From Candidatus Caldatribacterium sp. (GTDB lineage: Bacteria > Atribacterota > Atribacteria > Atribacterales > Caldatribacteriaceae), in the NCBI GenBank assembly GCA_025060675.1, contig JANXBI010000034.1, positions 1-5,466 on the forward strand: DNA of 5,466 nt. Direction: 5' to 3'. Positions 5,369 to 5,466 of the stretch are shown here, one piece after another (within the stretch, counting starts at the first letter, position 1; each line of letters begins with the position of its first letter). The position numbers and the translations under genes are program-made. Below the pieces are notes generated by a model. The model saw only the letters and a list, made by a program, of their open reading frames with translations, ran no database searches and was not told the DNA's origin.

Positions 5369-5433
5369 GTCACCCCGGCATGTATTTCAGCCGGGGTCTA
5401 CTCAGATTCCTGCTAAAAGCGTGCAGGAATGAC
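5369..5433. repeat. Full REP-pair element, 65 bp form
   Basis: The head is GTCA (5369-5372). Stem 1 is CCCCGGC (5373-5379) with GCCGGGG (5390-5396). A 9-nt spacer follows, then stem 2, ATTCCTGC (5406-5413) with GCAGGAAT (5423-5430), and TGAC (5430-5433). Stem 2 carries a C-to-T change matched by G-to-A in the opposite arm. The 83 bp at 5369-5451 align without gaps to 93-175, with about 10 differences counted by eye. Confidence 0.9.
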
Positions 5434-5466
5434 GGAATGAAAAAATCGTCACGCCTGCACGCACTG

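Larger units (their letters stand above)
4963..5466. repeat. Right intergenic block of REP-like elements
   Basis: No credible gene is seen. In order it holds degenerate forward half-modules (near 4963 and 4988), a solitary REP hairpin (5009-5036), four forward half-modules, a 79 bp full element (5153-5231), three reverse half-modules, two forward half-modules, a 65 bp full element (5369-5433), and the start of another forward module (5448 to the window end). It belongs to the same family, in the same left-to-right order, as the block at 1-475. Plus- and minus-strand reading frames here are repeat translations. Confidence 0.88.

Overview
The window looks like part of a bacterial chromosome of moderate GC content. 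It carries a compact cluster for making lipid-linked N,N'-diacetylbacillosamine, with repeat-rich intergenic DNA on both sides. GTG starts, Shine-Dalgarno (SD) sites and tightly packed genes are ordinary bacterial traits. The proteins resemble Campylobacter Pgl proteins, but the gene order and the surrounding DNA do not suggest Campylobacter. The host cannot be named from this sequence; a thermophilic or candidate-phylum bacterium (for example Atribacterota-like) is only a guess.

Layout: 1-475 holds REP-like repeats, comprising three two-hairpin elements (the first cut by the window edge) followed by a tandem array of about 25 bp period. 476-591 is a leader with a consensus -10 box and a strong SD. 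592-1242 (+) encodes a PglC-like phosphoglycosyl transferase. 1237-4827 (-) is a three-gene operon transcribed pglD-pglE-pglF, with a 1-nt overlap and a 4-nt gap at its junctions. It meets pglC tail to tail, with the two stop codons abutting and the genes overlapping by 6 bp. 4828-4960 is the operon's upstream region. 4963-5466 is a second block of the same repeats.

Together the four enzymes form one route. PglF dehydrates UDP-GlcNAc to the 4-keto-6-deoxy sugar, PglE aminates C4, PglD acetylates the new amine to give UDP-diNAcBac, and PglC transfers the phosphosugar to undecaprenyl phosphate at the membrane. This primes a glycan for protein glycosylation or another surface polymer. No further glycosyltransferase, flippase or oligosaccharyltransferase lies in the window.

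The most unusual part is the repeat architecture. Full elements are inverted pairs of one REP-like module (head GTCA, a stem of about 7 bp, tail TCTA), in 65-bp and 79-bp forms, with compensatory changes in the stems. Truncated half-modules (head plus one stem arm plus a pyrimidine-rich tail) are strung out on each side of the full elements, always in the orientation of the adjoining module. The pattern repeats at both flanks, and the half-module heads face the gene cluster on both sides.
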